From an uncultured Alphaproteobacteria bacterium (GTDB taxonomy: Bacteria > Pseudomonadota > Alphaproteobacteria > HIMB59 > GCA-002718135): a stretch of 64,000 nt of DNA. Both the position numbers and the translations under genes were made by a program. The stretch lies in NCBI GenBank assembly GCA_902593125.1, contig CACJGU010000006.1:1-64000 (forward strand), read 5' to 3'. This document shows, piece after piece, positions 25,506-34,444 of this stretch (positions within the stretch are counted from its first letter, which is position 1; every line of letters starts with the position of its first letter). The notes under the pieces were generated by a model, which made no database searches, was not told the origin of the DNA, and saw nothing but the letters and a program-made list of their open reading frames with translations.

Positions 25506-26555
25506 ATGTTAACTACAGTAATAGGTGCCTATCCAAAACCCAATTATATAAAAATTACTGATTGGTTTAATGCAGCAGGTGGAACAGATACGGAGCACCC
25601 AACAAAATTTTACGATAGTGAAATAAAAAAAATGGGTAGTGAAGTTTATGAATTATTTAAAACTGCAACAAAAGAAATTATTAAAGATCAAGAAGAGTGT
25701 GGTATTGATATTTTAACAGATGGTGAAGTTAGAAGAGAAAATTATATTCATTATCATTGCAGACATCTTGATGGTATAAATTTTGATAAGCTAACTGAAA
25801 AAGTTGCAAGAACAGGTAACTATAAATGTTGGCTGCCAACAATAACTGGAAGGGTTAGAGCTAATGCATCTTTTTTAGTTGATGAATGGAAAAATAATCA
25901 ACAACTTACTTCAAAACATCTCAAGATTACAATTCCTGGACCTATGACTATAACAGACACCATCGCTAATACTTATTACAAGTCTGATGAAGAAATGGGA
26001 GTAGATTTAGCAGATGCAATAAATGTTGAAATTAAGAGACTGGTTGATGCTGGTTGCAAGTACATACAAGTTGATGAACCATTGTTTGCAAGAAAACCAG
26101 AGAATGCTCTAAATTTTGGAATTAAAAATTTAGAAAGGTGTTTTAAAGATATAAATAATAAAAATGTTGAAAAAATAACTCACATTTGTTGCGGTTATCC
26201 AGATAAGTTAGACGCAATTAATTATCCGAAGGCACCTCTAAATTCTTATAGTAAAATTAGTAAAGAGCTAGATAAATCAATTATTGATACAGTTTCTATT
26301 GAAGATGCACATAGATATAATAACCTTGAATTTTTAAAAGATTTTAACAATACAAAAGTTATTTTTGGATTAATAAAAATTGCAAGTTCTCAAATAGAAA
26401 CTAAAGAGGAAATAGTTAGCAGAATAAAAGAAGTAATTAAATTTATAGATAAGAAACAACTAATAGTAGCTCCTGATTGTGGATTAGGACATTTGCCAAG
26501 AGATTTAGCAAAGAATAAGCTTAAAATTATGGTTGAAGCTGCAAAAAGTTTTTAA
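25506..26555 (+). CDS. MetE-like (cobalamin-independent methionine synthase C-domain) protein
   Basis: 349 aa, equivalent to only the C-terminal catalytic half of MetE. Zinc ligands appear intact: His and Cys in ITHICCGYPDKL, Glu in DTVSIEDAHR and Cys in IVAPDCGLGHLPRD. The N-terminus TTVIGAYPKPNYIK and DILTDGEVRRENYIHYH fit the family. Such short proteins transfer methyl or alkyl groups to a thiol, either homocysteine or another acceptor; the donor is unclear because the folate-binding N-half is missing. It ends 4 bp inside the convergent ald gene. Confidence 0.8.
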   Translation: MLTTVIGAYPKPNYIKITDWFNAAGGTDTEHPTKFYDSEIKKMGSEVYELFKTATKEIIKDQEECGIDILTDGEVRRENYIHYHCRHLDGINFDKLTEKVARTGNYKCWLPTITGRVRANASFLVDEWKNNQQLTSKHLKITIPGPMTITDTIANTYYKSDEEMGVDLADAINVEIKRLVDAGCKYIQVDEPLFARKPENALNFGIKNLERCFKDINNKNVEKITHICCGYPDKLDAINYPKAPLNSYSKISKELDKSIIDTVSIEDAHRYNNLEFLKDFNNTKVIFGLIKIASSQIETKEEIVSRIKEVIKFIDKKQLIVAPDCGLGHLPRDLAKNKLKIMVEAAKSF

Positions 26556-27667
26556 TGAATTAAAGTTTCTGGATCAACATACTCATAATTAAGATCATCA
26601 GCAATAGCTTTATATGTAACTAGGCCTTTATAAACATTTAGACCATTCATAAAGTGTTTGTCATTTTTTAACGCTTCATTAAAACCATTTCTAGCTAAGT
26701 TTTGAATAAAAGATAAAGTTACTGAATTTAAAGCTAAGGTTGAGGTTTTAGGTACACCTCCTGGCATGTTTGCAACACAATAATGAACGATATCGTCAAC
26801 AACATAAGTTGGGTTAGCGTGAGTTGTTGGTTTGCTTGTCTCAACACATCCTCCTTGATCGATTGCAACATCAACAATTACAGATCCACTTTTCATTTCT
26901 TTGATCATTTCTTTAGTTATAATTTTTGGTGCATTAGAGCCTGGCACTAAGACTCCCCCTATTAATAAATCACATTCAGAAATATAATCTTGTATATTTA
27001 TTTTATCGCTATGAAGAGGTTCAATTTTATCTCCAAATTTTTCTTGTAATTCTTCCAAACGTTTTTCAGATTTGTCAGTGATGAAAACTTTTGCCTGCAT
27101 TCCTGTTGCAATTATGGCTGCATTTTCTCCAACAACGCCTCCTCCTAAAATTAAAACTTTAGCTGGTAAGACTCCAGGAGCACCACCTAGTAGCAAACCA
27201 CTTCCACCTTTGTGTTTTTCAAGTGAATATGCTCCAGCTTGAATTGACATCCTACCAGCGACTGCACTCATGGGTGCTAAAAGTGGTAATTTATTATTTT
27301 GATCAGTTACAGTCTCATAAGCAATACAAATTGATTTTGAATCAATTAAACCCTTTGTTAACTGTGGAGCAGCTGAGAGATGTAAATAAGTAAATAGTAT
27401 CTGATTTTCTTTTAACATTTCTACTTCATTCATTTGTGGCTCTTTAACCTTGATGATCATTTCAGAGTCATTGAATATATCCTCTGCTGAATTTACAATT
27501 TTTGCGCCAGAAATTTCATAATCATTATTTGAGAATCCTGCTCCAATTCCAGCATTATTTTGAATCAAAACAGTATGATTATCTTTAACTAATTCTTTTA
27601 CACTTTGAGGGGTAAGACCAACTCTAGATTCTTGCGCTTTTATTTCAGAGGGTACTCCAATTTTCAT
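26552..27667 (-). CDS. ald: Alanine dehydrogenase
   Basis: NAD-dependent oxidative deamination of L-alanine to pyruvate and ammonia. The 371 aa length is typical. MKIGVPSEIKAQESRVGLTP, LFTYLHLSAAP (with substrate-binding His), VAGRMSIQAGAYSLEKHKGG, the nucleotide-binding VLILGGGVVGENAA, and VDVAIDQGGCVETSKPTTH are all present. Its start shares one base with the stop of the aminotransferase gene. This pairing regenerates pyruvate, the amino acceptor, from the alanine made by the aminotransferase, as in taurine and hypotaurine degradation. Confidence 0.95.
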   Translation of the reverse strand: MKIGVPSEIKAQESRVGLTPQSVKELVKDNHTVLIQNNAGIGAGFSNNDYEISGAKIVNSAEDIFNDSEMIIKVKEPQMNEVEMLKENQILFTYLHLSAAPQLTKGLIDSKSICIAYETVTDQNNKLPLLAPMSAVAGRMSIQAGAYSLEKHKGGSGLLLGGAPGVLPAKVLILGGGVVGENAAIIATGMQAKVFITDKSEKRLEELQEKFGDKIEPLHSDKINIQDYISECDLLIGGVLVPGSNAPKIITKEMIKEMKSGSVIVDVAIDQGGCVETSKPTTHANPTYVVDDIVHYCVANMPGGVPKTSTLALNSVTLSFIQNLARNGFNEALKNDKHFMNGLNVYKGLVTYKAIADDLNYEYVDPETLIH

Positions 27668-29007
27668 TATCTATCACGCATATAATTTGAGATACCAGTT
27701 CTTAACTTGTCAATAATCTCATCTATATGTTTTTTTTCGCAAATAAATGGTGGAGCAACAATTAAACAGTCTCCAGTTGCTTTAAGACTTAAACCAGCAT
27801 CAAATAACTTTTTGAAACAAGCATAACCTGCTTTGCCTAAACGCTCGTCCATTTTAATATCAATACCACCCATCATTCCATAACCTCTAATATCAGTAAT
27901 AATATCAAGGTCCTTCAAAGAAAATAATCCATCTAAGAAATATGGTGACATATCTTTTGCTCTACCAAAAAGATTTTCCTTTTCTATAATATCCTGCATT
28001 GCAAGACCAGCCGCCATTGATACAGGGATTGCTGAATAAGTATAGCCATGAAAGAACTCAATTGCACCAGTTGGTGACGCATCAACAATGGTATCATATA
28101 TATGATCTCTAGAAGCTACAGCACCCAGAGGCACAACCCCGTTTGTTATTGCTTTTGCCATAGTAATAATATCAGGACATACATCAAATGCTTGTGCTCC
28201 AAATGGAGCTCCCATTCTACCCCAACCAGTTATAACTTCATCAAAGATTAAAAGTATGCCATGCTTGTCACAAATTTCTCTAAGACGTTTTAGATATCCT
28301 TTTGGTGGAACAAGAGTTCCGGTAGAACCTGCAACTGGCTCAACAATGCAAGCTGCAATATTTTCAGCTCCAATGTTACCGGCTATTCTCTCCAAATCAT
28401 CAGCAAGATTAGCTCCTGTTTCTGGTTCACCTTTTACAAAAAGATTTTCAGGTAAATGAGTATGTCTTAAATGATGAACATTAGGCATCAAAATATTTGA
28501 GAAAGTTTTTCTATTTGCAATCATTCCTCCAACAGAAATCCCGCCTATATTCATGCCGTGATATCCACGCTCTCTCCCAACAATATGAGATCTATGTCCT
28601 TCTCCTTTAGCTTTAAAATATGCAATTGCAGTTTTGATTGCTGTTTCTACAGCTGATGAACCACAAATTGTAAAAAAAATTTTATTTAAATCTTCTGGTG
28701 TATGTTTTGAAACTTTTCGTGCTAAATCAAATGAGCCACCAAATCCTTGTTGAAATGGTTGAACATAATCTAGTTGTTCTAATTGATTAGAAACTGCTTC
28801 TCTTATTTCTGGTCTTGAATGACCTGCTGGACTACAAAATAAACCTGAACTTGCATCAATTAATTTATTTCCATAATGATCTGTATAGTAAACTCCTTCT
28901 GCTTTGACCATCAATCTTGGACTATTTTTATAGTCTCTGTTTGAAGTGAAGGGCATCCAATGTTCTTCTAGAGAATTTGGTATTTCAGTTCTTTTTTCTA
29001 AATCCAT
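27667..29007 (-). CDS. Omega-amino acid:pyruvate aminotransferase (class III PLP)
   Basis: 446 aa. N-terminal LEEHWMPFTSNRDYKNSPRL and YYTDHYGNKLIDASSGLF, IVGRERGYHGMNIGGISVGG, IVEPVAGSTGTLVPPKGYL, ILLIFDEVITGWGRMGAPFG (cofactor Asp), and the PLP-Lys segment ITMAKAITNGVVPLGAV are present. The pattern is closest to beta-alanine/omega-amino-acid:pyruvate transaminases. Coupling to ald, with a phosphotransacetylase divergent next door and xsc in the same window, suggests taurine or hypotaurine as a possible substrate. It does not resemble the classical roseobacter Tpa N-terminus, so specificity stays open. Confidence 0.88.
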   Translation of the reverse strand: MDLEKRTEIPNSLEEHWMPFTSNRDYKNSPRLMVKAEGVYYTDHYGNKLIDASSGLFCSPAGHSRPEIREAVSNQLEQLDYVQPFQQGFGGSFDLARKVSKHTPEDLNKIFFTICGSSAVETAIKTAIAYFKAKGEGHRSHIVGRERGYHGMNIGGISVGGMIANRKTFSNILMPNVHHLRHTHLPENLFVKGEPETGANLADDLERIAGNIGAENIAACIVEPVAGSTGTLVPPKGYLKRLREICDKHGILLIFDEVITGWGRMGAPFGAQAFDVCPDIITMAKAITNGVVPLGAVASRDHIYDTIVDASPTGAIEFFHGYTYSAIPVSMAAGLAMQDIIEKENLFGRAKDMSPYFLDGLFSLKDLDIITDIRGYGMMGGIDIKMDERLGKAGYACFKKLFDAGLSLKATGDCLIVAPPFICEKKHIDEIIDKLRTGISNYMRDR

Positions 29008-29121
29008 TTTTTCCTTTTTTTTTATTGAGTATACGAAAATTGACCTGAATTAAAGAGTATTTGTATATATTAAGAGAAATATAATAGGAAAAAATGTAGC
29101 AGTAGTATAGAGAGTGAAATT
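29008..29121. promoter_or_regulatory. Divergent promoter region between aminotransferase/ald and phosphotransacetylase
   Basis: 114 bp serving both directions. It contains AGTATACGA (29028-29036), the exact reverse complement of TCGTATACT found upstream of the opp-type operon (24445-24453), and an AT-rich TTTGTATATAT element (29060-29069) that could be part of a second site or a -10 box. GAGAGTG sits just before the pta ATG as a weak ribosome-binding site. Co-regulation is a guess based on one shared 9-mer. Confidence 0.35.
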
Positions 29122-30021
29122 ATGACTGCTATTCCAGAAGATCTTAAAAACATAGCATTGAGAACTCCTAATATTCCTGCAGCAGTTGTATGTCCTGATC
29201 AAGAAAGTGTTTTATTGGCTATTAATGAAGCAAATAAAATTGGTTTACTTGATCCAATATTAGTTGGTAATAAAAAATCAATTGAGCAAGTAGCTTCTAA
29301 AATAGATTTAAATATTCAAGATTATAATATTGTTGAAACTAGTAATGAACAAGAAAGTGCCTCAGTAGCTTGTCAAATGGCAAATGAAGGCAGAAGTAAA
29401 ATTATAGTCAAAGGAAATTTACATACAGATATATTAATGCGATTTTACCTAAAAAAAGAATTTAATTTACTTCAAGGTAAAAGACTAAGTCATATATGGC
29501 ATATGACAGCATCTCAATTAAAAAAACCGATTTATATTACAGATGGTGCGCTTAATGTATTGCCTAGAGTTGAGATAAAATTACAAATATTAAAAAATGC
29601 AGTAGAATTTTATAATAAAGTAAATTCAAACAAGCCTAATGTCGCGATCTTGTCAGGTACTGAGGACCCAATTGAAAGTATGCCAAGCTCAGTAGATGCA
29701 AAAAAAGTCATGGAACTATCTAAAGAGGAAAATATTAATGCTTTTATTCATGGCCCTTTGGCATTTGATAATGCTGTATCTAAAAAAGCAGCAGAAATAA
29801 AAAATATTGAAAATGAAGTAGCTGGAAATGCTGATATACTATTAGTACCTAATCTAGAAACTGGTAATTCTTTATCTAAGATGATGGTATATTTCATGAA
29901 TGCATGTGCTGCTGGAATTGTTATTGGTGGCAAAACACCTATTGTAGTTCCAAGTAGAGCAGATAGTATGAATTCGAAATTAGCATCAATTATGGCTGCA
30001 ATAGTAGCCTCTGAGAATTAA
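29122..30021 (+). CDS. pta: Phosphate acetyltransferase/butyryltransferase family enzyme
   Basis: 299 aa, the short PTA_PTB type without the N-terminal DRTGG part. Visible features include VVCPDQESVLLAINEANKIG, IIVKGNLHTDILMRFYLKK, VAGNADILLVPNLETGNSLS, and the C-terminal CAAGIVIGGKTPIVVPSRADS, which carries the phosphate/CoA-site Ser-Arg-x-Asp. It converts acyl phosphate plus CoA to acyl-CoA. With Xsc producing acetyl phosphate from sulfoacetaldehyde, acetyl-CoA formation is the natural role, but butyryl specificity cannot be excluded from sequence. It overlaps the next convergent gene by 4 bp. Confidence 0.85.
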   Translation: MTAIPEDLKNIALRTPNIPAAVVCPDQESVLLAINEANKIGLLDPILVGNKKSIEQVASKIDLNIQDYNIVETSNEQESASVACQMANEGRSKIIVKGNLHTDILMRFYLKKEFNLLQGKRLSHIWHMTASQLKKPIYITDGALNVLPRVEIKLQILKNAVEFYNKVNSNKPNVAILSGTEDPIESMPSSVDAKKVMELSKEENINAFIHGPLAFDNAVSKKAAEIKNIENEVAGNADILLVPNLETGNSLSKMMVYFMNACAAGIVIGGKTPIVVPSRADSMNSKLASIMAAIVASEN

Positions 30022-30968
30022 TTATTATCTAAATTATTTATATTAGTTAGATATATACTATCTTTTAAATCAGGACATTCACTAATATTATGGTCATAAT
30101 AATCATCGTTATTGTAATCTAAATATTTTGAACCTGAAAATTTAAATAAGATATCATCTCTTGAGTCATTTACATGGAAAATATCATCGGTATCTTTATT
30201 TTTTGAACAGCTGTTAGGAAAACCAATAAGATGTAACAATTCATGTAATACAGTTTGTTCTTCACTATTTAGTTCATCATTAGAAGTTTGAATTATATCT
30301 ACACATGTATCTTTATTTTTAAAATCTGAATTAGTGTATATAATAGAAACCTTTCCTCCAAATCTAGCACGTCCGCATGTTGTATGAAAAAAACTTTTTC
30401 TTTTTTCCCAGCCTTCAAAAAAAACTATAAACTTTTTTGTTTCAAAGTTATTGAATAAATTCTTGTTTGAAAGAATAATTTTTTCAACCTTAGAAGAATT
30501 GTCATCAGAACTATTTTGTTTTGAATTATACAAATTAAACCATTTTAATGTTTTGTTCACTCTCATAAAGGTAATATCAAGTGAATTTATTCCATAATCA
30601 AATTTAATTTTCTGTTTATTACTTTTTTCTGAAAACCATTTATTAATATTTCTTATAGTTTTAACTATTCTATTGTTTATATCTAAATCTCTACTTATTT
30701 GATCACATGGAACAAAATAAATTAAATGAATTAAATTCTCATCTTGATCTTTTTTATCAAGAAAACTTCTATTATCTGATTTATCTTGTTGTAATCTTAT
30801 TATATTTTTTTTAATTTTTTTTTCATTATCATTACAATACTCTGGAATAATTTTATCTTGAGGTTTAAAAAAATATTTCCATTCGTCATCGTAAAACTGA
30901 AAATACAAAACTAATAAAATTATTAAGATAAAAAAAATCGATACTGGTAAAATAAAGTATCGATGCAT
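30018..30968 (-). CDS. Membrane-anchored protein with an HExxH metalloprotease-like motif
   Basis: 316 aa. One hydrophobic segment at the N-terminus (ILPVSIFFILIILLVLYFQF) places the rest outside the cytoplasm. Near residues 236-254, EEQTVLHELLHLIGFPNSCS gives HELLH followed by a Gly three residues on, like the zinc helix of metzincin-type proteases, though the third ligand position is Asn. An acidic LDYNNDDYYDH follows. Cysteines in pairs (VPCDQI, TTCGRARF, DTCVDI, FPNSC, SECPD) suggest disulfides. No family is named with confidence. It lies between pta and the SDR gene, same strand as the SDR. Confidence 0.65.
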   Translation of the reverse strand: MHRYFILPVSIFFILIILLVLYFQFYDDEWKYFFKPQDKIIPEYCNDNEKKIKKNIIRLQQDKSDNRSFLDKKDQDENLIHLIYFVPCDQISRDLDINNRIVKTIRNINKWFSEKSNKQKIKFDYGINSLDITFMRVNKTLKWFNLYNSKQNSSDDNSSKVEKIILSNKNLFNNFETKKFIVFFEGWEKRKSFFHTTCGRARFGGKVSIIYTNSDFKNKDTCVDIIQTSNDELNSEEQTVLHELLHLIGFPNSCSKNKDTDDIFHVNDSRDDILFKFSGSKYLDYNNDDYYDHNISECPDLKDSIYLTNINNLDNN

Positions 30969-30978
30969 TAGTTAAAGA

Positions 30979-31746
30979 TTATTTTGCTGTCCATCCACCA
31001 TCTATCACAACAGAAGATCCTGTCATCATTGAAGAAGCATCTGATGCTAAATATACAACTGCAGTAGCAATGTCAGCTTCAGTTGCTACTTTTCCTAAAG
31101 GTATGTTTTCAATTACAGATTTTTTAAAATTTTTATCTTTAAAAAATTTTTTTACCATCGGTGTTTCAACAAAAGTTGGGCAAACAGAATTCACTCTAAT
31201 GTTGTATTTAGCTAGATCAACAGCCATGCCTTTTGTCAATCCTTCCATTCCAAATTTTGTCATATTGTAAACACTTCTTAGAGGTGCGCCTACTTTACCT
31301 AATTGTGATGATATATTAATTATCGATCCGCCAATTTTTTTTCGATTTTTTGATTTAAGCATAACTTTTGTTGCCAATTGTGCAATATCAAATGATGCTT
31401 TAATATTAAGATCAACAACCTCACTCATATCTTTTCTTTTAATTTTGGTAAAATATTCAGGTCTATTTGTGCCAGCATTATTTACTAATATGTCTAATTT
31501 GTTGATTTCAGAAAATATTTTTTTAATTTCTTTTACATTTGTTACATCACACACATAATAATTACATTTCTTTTTGAGTTTTTTAATTTTGTTTTGAACA
31601 ATTAAGAGATCTTTCTCTGTTCGACTCAGAATAATTACATTTGCACCTGCTTCTGCTAATGCTATCGCACATGCTTTACCTATACCTTTTCCTGATCCTG
31701 TAACAAGAGCGGTTTTGTTATTTATATTAAAATTTTTAAGAAACAT
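30979..31746 (-). CDS. Short-chain dehydrogenase/reductase
   Basis: 255 aa. NAD(P)-binding TGSGKGIGKACA, VCDVTNV, LVNNAGTNRPEYF, catalytic Ser in IINISSQLG and Tyr-x3-Lys in SVYNMTKFGMEGL, and the C-terminal LASDASSMMTGSSVVIDGGW are typical of classical SDRs. It is the last gene of the operon led by the sugar-type binding protein (13 bp after the HAD gene), so it probably acts on the imported compound or a product. An HpsO/HpsP-like role in sulfonate metabolism is conceivable but not supported by specific residues I can see. Confidence 0.88.
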   Translation of the reverse strand: MFLKNFNINNKTALVTGSGKGIGKACAIALAEAGANVIILSRTEKDLLIVQNKIKKLKKKCNYYVCDVTNVKEIKKIFSEINKLDILVNNAGTNRPEYFTKIKRKDMSEVVDLNIKASFDIAQLATKVMLKSKNRKKIGGSIINISSQLGKVGAPLRSVYNMTKFGMEGLTKGMAVDLAKYNIRVNSVCPTFVETPMVKKFFKDKNFKKSVIENIPLGKVATEADIATAVVYLASDASSMMTGSSVVIDGGWTAK

Positions 31747-31759
31747 TTATTCTGATTAT

Positions 31760-32419
31760 TTACAATGAAAAGATAGATTGATCTAATAAATTCATTTTTT
31801 TGATGCACATTTGAAAATTATCTTCTTGGTGGTAGTCACCCGGAAATCCGATGCACTTAATTCCTGCACTCACAGCAGAATTACTACTTTCTTCAGTATC
31901 CTCTATTGCAAGACAATCTTCTGCTTGTAAATTAAGTTTATCTAAAGTGACTTTGTAAATTTCTGGATGTGGTTTTTCCTTTTTAACAAACGATTTATTG
32001 CCAATAAAGTCAAAATCTTCTTTAGAAATTTGACCAGAAAGACTTTCGAATACTGCATCGACATTATTTAAAGTTGTAGAAGTTGAGAAAGCAAGTTTAA
32101 AATTATTATCTTTTGAATACTTAATTATTTCATCAACACTTTTTCTTAATTTTTGTTTGTTTTTAATAATGAATGAACTGAAGATTTCTGTTTTTCTATT
32201 TCTAATTTGTGATGCATTTACATTAGTATTATTTTTCTCAGCAAAATCTTCTACTCTTTTTGTCCCACCAGATTTTTTTAACAAAATTTTATAATCTTGC
32301 TCATCCCAATACCAATCTAGACCAGCTTCTTTGAAAGCTGTATTAAATGAATTACGTTGAATATTAGAAGATTCGATAAGGGTTCCAATCGATCCGAACA
32401 GCAGAGCTTTGTATTTCAT
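31760..32419 (-). CDS. HAD-superfamily protein lacking the catalytic aspartates
   Basis: 219 aa, HAD subfamily IA layout. Motif I is LLFGSIGTLIES where active members have F-D-x-D-G-T, so both the nucleophile Asp and the acid/base Asp are replaced (Gly and Ile). Motif II is FSTSTT, motif III's Lys lies in KKEKPHPEIY, and motif IV appears as CLAIEDTEESSNSA. The cap region is ordinary in length. It is either a non-catalytic or binding protein, or a specialised hydrolase. It sits in the ABC-transporter operon between malG-like and SDR genes. Confidence 0.83.
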   Translation of the reverse strand: MKYKALLFGSIGTLIESSNIQRNSFNTAFKEAGLDWYWDEQDYKILLKKSGGTKRVEDFAEKNNTNVNASQIRNRKTEIFSSFIIKNKQKLRKSVDEIIKYSKDNNFKLAFSTSTTLNNVDAVFESLSGQISKEDFDFIGNKSFVKKEKPHPEIYKVTLDKLNLQAEDCLAIEDTEESSNSAVSAGIKCIGFPGDYHQEDNFQMCIKKMNLLDQSIFSL

Positions 32420-32449
32420 AATAAAACCTATATTTAACTAATATGTTTT

Positions 32450-33331
32450 TTAACCCTTTACTGCACCTGCAGTTAAACCACTAATTAATTGTCGCTGAAA
32501 AAACATTACGATCATAAATAATGGTGCTGTTGCAGAAACAACACTAGCTACCGCCCACATGTAATTACCTCCGTACTCTACTGTTCCAAGATATGCATTG
32601 ATTTTTGGAACCATAGTGTAGTTTTCTTGATTAAGTAACAAAGCAGTTACTGTAAAATCATTATATGCTAACATTAAACTAAATAAGCCAGCTGTTATAA
32701 CTCCTGGCCACATAACAGGCATAATTATAAAACGAAATGCTTGAAAATATGAACAGCCGTCAATTAAAGCACTTTCATCCAATTCTTTAGGCACTGTTTT
32801 AAAAAATGAATATAATAACCACAAAGTAAATGGTTGGTTAATTGCTACCAACACAATTATCGTAGTTGGTAAAATACCCCAAACTCCAAATTGAAAAAAA
32901 GGAAATAAATAACCTGACACCAAAGTGATGTGCGGCATTGCTCTAAAAATTAATGCTGCAATTAAAATCCAAAAGGTATACTTATAGGTTGATCTTGATA
33001 GAGCATAAGCACCAAGTGTTCCTAAAAATAAAGAAATAGATACGACAGATATTGTGACTATAATTGTATTTAAAGCAGCTCTTCCAAATTCACCTTCAGT
33101 CCAAGATTCTATATAACCATTTAATGTAAAATTTCTTCCAGTTTCAATTAGGGTATTAAAGCCAGAAATAGCATAATACCAGTCAGCTCTTGAAAAAAAG
33201 TCTGCTTTGACCTTTAATGATCCCCACAGTGTCCAGAGAAAAGGAAAAACGGAGATGGTCAACCAAAAAATAATAAAAATTGAATTTATAATTATTAATT
33301 GTTTAGAATATTTATTAACTTTTGATTCCAT
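32450..33331 (-). CDS. Sugar-type ABC transporter permease (MalG-like)
   Basis: 293 aa with six hydrophobic helices. The first is IFIIFWLTISVFPFLWTLW. The EAA loop ELDESALIDGCSYFQAFRFI is characteristic of carbohydrate (CUT1) permeases and contacts the ATPase. The C-terminus FFQRQLISGLTAGAVKG is the classical MalG/UgpE ending. It is directly joined to the malF-like gene with no gap. The ATPase of this transporter is not encoded nearby. Confidence 0.93.
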   Translation of the reverse strand: MESKVNKYSKQLIIINSIFIIFWLTISVFPFLWTLWGSLKVKADFFSRADWYYAISGFNTLIETGRNFTLNGYIESWTEGEFGRAALNTIIVTISVVSISLFLGTLGAYALSRSTYKYTFWILIAALIFRAMPHITLVSGYLFPFFQFGVWGILPTTIIVLVAINQPFTLWLLYSFFKTVPKELDESALIDGCSYFQAFRFIIMPVMWPGVITAGLFSLMLAYNDFTVTALLLNQENYTMVPKINAYLGTVEYGGNYMWAVASVVSATAPLFMIVMFFQRQLISGLTAGAVKG

Positions 33332-34360
33332 TTATCTCTCAGTTTTAAATTCTTTCCATGTTCTAATAAGAACTGGAGTTAGAAGGATTCCTACTCCCAA
33401 AATTGTTAGCATTGACGTTGCTCCTGCCGATCCAAATAACATTAATGTTTCATTTCTAAGATCTTTGTAAATCATCCATGATAAAGATTGCGCTACTCCT
33501 TCAGCACTAAAACCTATAATCGGTTCAAAAACTCTAAAGTTATCCATTAAACATATTAAAGCAATAAAGGTTGCGACTGGATATAAATGAGGAAGAACAA
33601 TATGCCTTACTCTTTGAGATCGTGAAGCTCCATCGATTACAGCTGCCTCCATTGGATCTTGAGGTACTGTTTGAAGTCCAGCGTAAAAAACAACAAAAGC
33701 AAAAGGTGTATTGTGCCAAATTCCATATATTATTAATGTAATCCAAGTTAATTTTTTTGATGATTTTAAAGATAAATTTGGATCATCAAAAATAATTTGA
33801 ATAGTTGCGCCTAATATACCTTGAGAGTCTATCATCCAAAATAATACTAAAGAGCCTATTAAAGGAGTCACAATCATTGGGAGTATAGTTCCAAAAATTA
33901 CCATTCCTTTTATACTTTTAGCTAAAACATTTACAGAAAGAGCAACGATAAATCCTAAAACAATTACACACGGGGTAACACTAAAACAAAAAGTGAGAGT
34001 GAAAAGTAAACTCTTATAAAAAGGAAGATTTAAAACTTTTTTCATAAAATCTGAGAAATTATTTGTACTGACCCATGCCTCTTTAACTTCTCCAAAAGCT
34101 AAATGATTTCTATCTTTGTATGTTTCTAATCCATTAAATCTACCTAGAGGATTTTCCGCCCTTGCTAGAGCTGTAGCTTCCTGATCAACTTGTACTTCTG
34201 TTTCACAGCCGAAAGGATCACATGTTTCCACCTCTATTAGTATTTGTTCAGGCTCAATATGAAGTGATTGAAAAAAACTTGAAAATATAGGAAGCCCTAT
34301 AAATAGAACCATTGCCAATCCACTTGGAAAAAAGAACCAGAAAAAAGTTTTATGAGGCAT
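33332..34360 (-). CDS. Sugar-type ABC transporter permease (MalF-like)
   Basis: 342 aa. The first helix FPSGLAMVLFIGLPIFSSFF is followed by a ~75-residue periplasmic segment (containing a CDPFGC pair of cysteines), then five helices. The EAA loop is PMEAAVIDGASRSQRVRHIV. CUT1-type permeases with a first periplasmic loop of this kind are common for glycerol phosphate, sugar or polyol importers. It begins 84 bp after the binding protein, with a strong hairpin in between, and ends exactly where malG-like starts. Confidence 0.92.
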   Translation of the reverse strand: MPHKTFFWFFFPSGLAMVLFIGLPIFSSFFQSLHIEPEQILIEVETCDPFGCETEVQVDQEATALARAENPLGRFNGLETYKDRNHLAFGEVKEAWVSTNNFSDFMKKVLNLPFYKSLLFTLTFCFSVTPCVIVLGFIVALSVNVLAKSIKGMVIFGTILPMIVTPLIGSLVLFWMIDSQGILGATIQIIFDDPNLSLKSSKKLTWITLIIYGIWHNTPFAFVVFYAGLQTVPQDPMEAAVIDGASRSQRVRHIVLPHLYPVATFIALICLMDNFRVFEPIIGFSAEGVAQSLSWMIYKDLRNETLMLFGSAGATSMLTILGVGILLTPVLIRTWKEFKTER

Positions 34361-34403
34361 TACTCATACTTTTATATTTTTATTGTTAAGATGTAACAAA
34401 AAT

Positions 34404-34430
34404 GAGAGTGGAACATATTGTTCCACTCTC
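34404..34430 (-). terminator. Strong hairpin between binding protein and permease genes
   Basis: Perfect 11-bp stem GAGAGTGGAAC (34404-34414) and GTTCCACTCTC (34420-34430) with a 5-nt loop, 14 bp past the binding-protein stop. On the minus strand it is followed by ATTTTTG. It is placed like the hairpin at 22321-22347 and probably lowers read-through into the permease genes or protects the upstream mRNA. Confidence 0.8.
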
Positions 34431-34444
34431 AATATTTATTTAGT

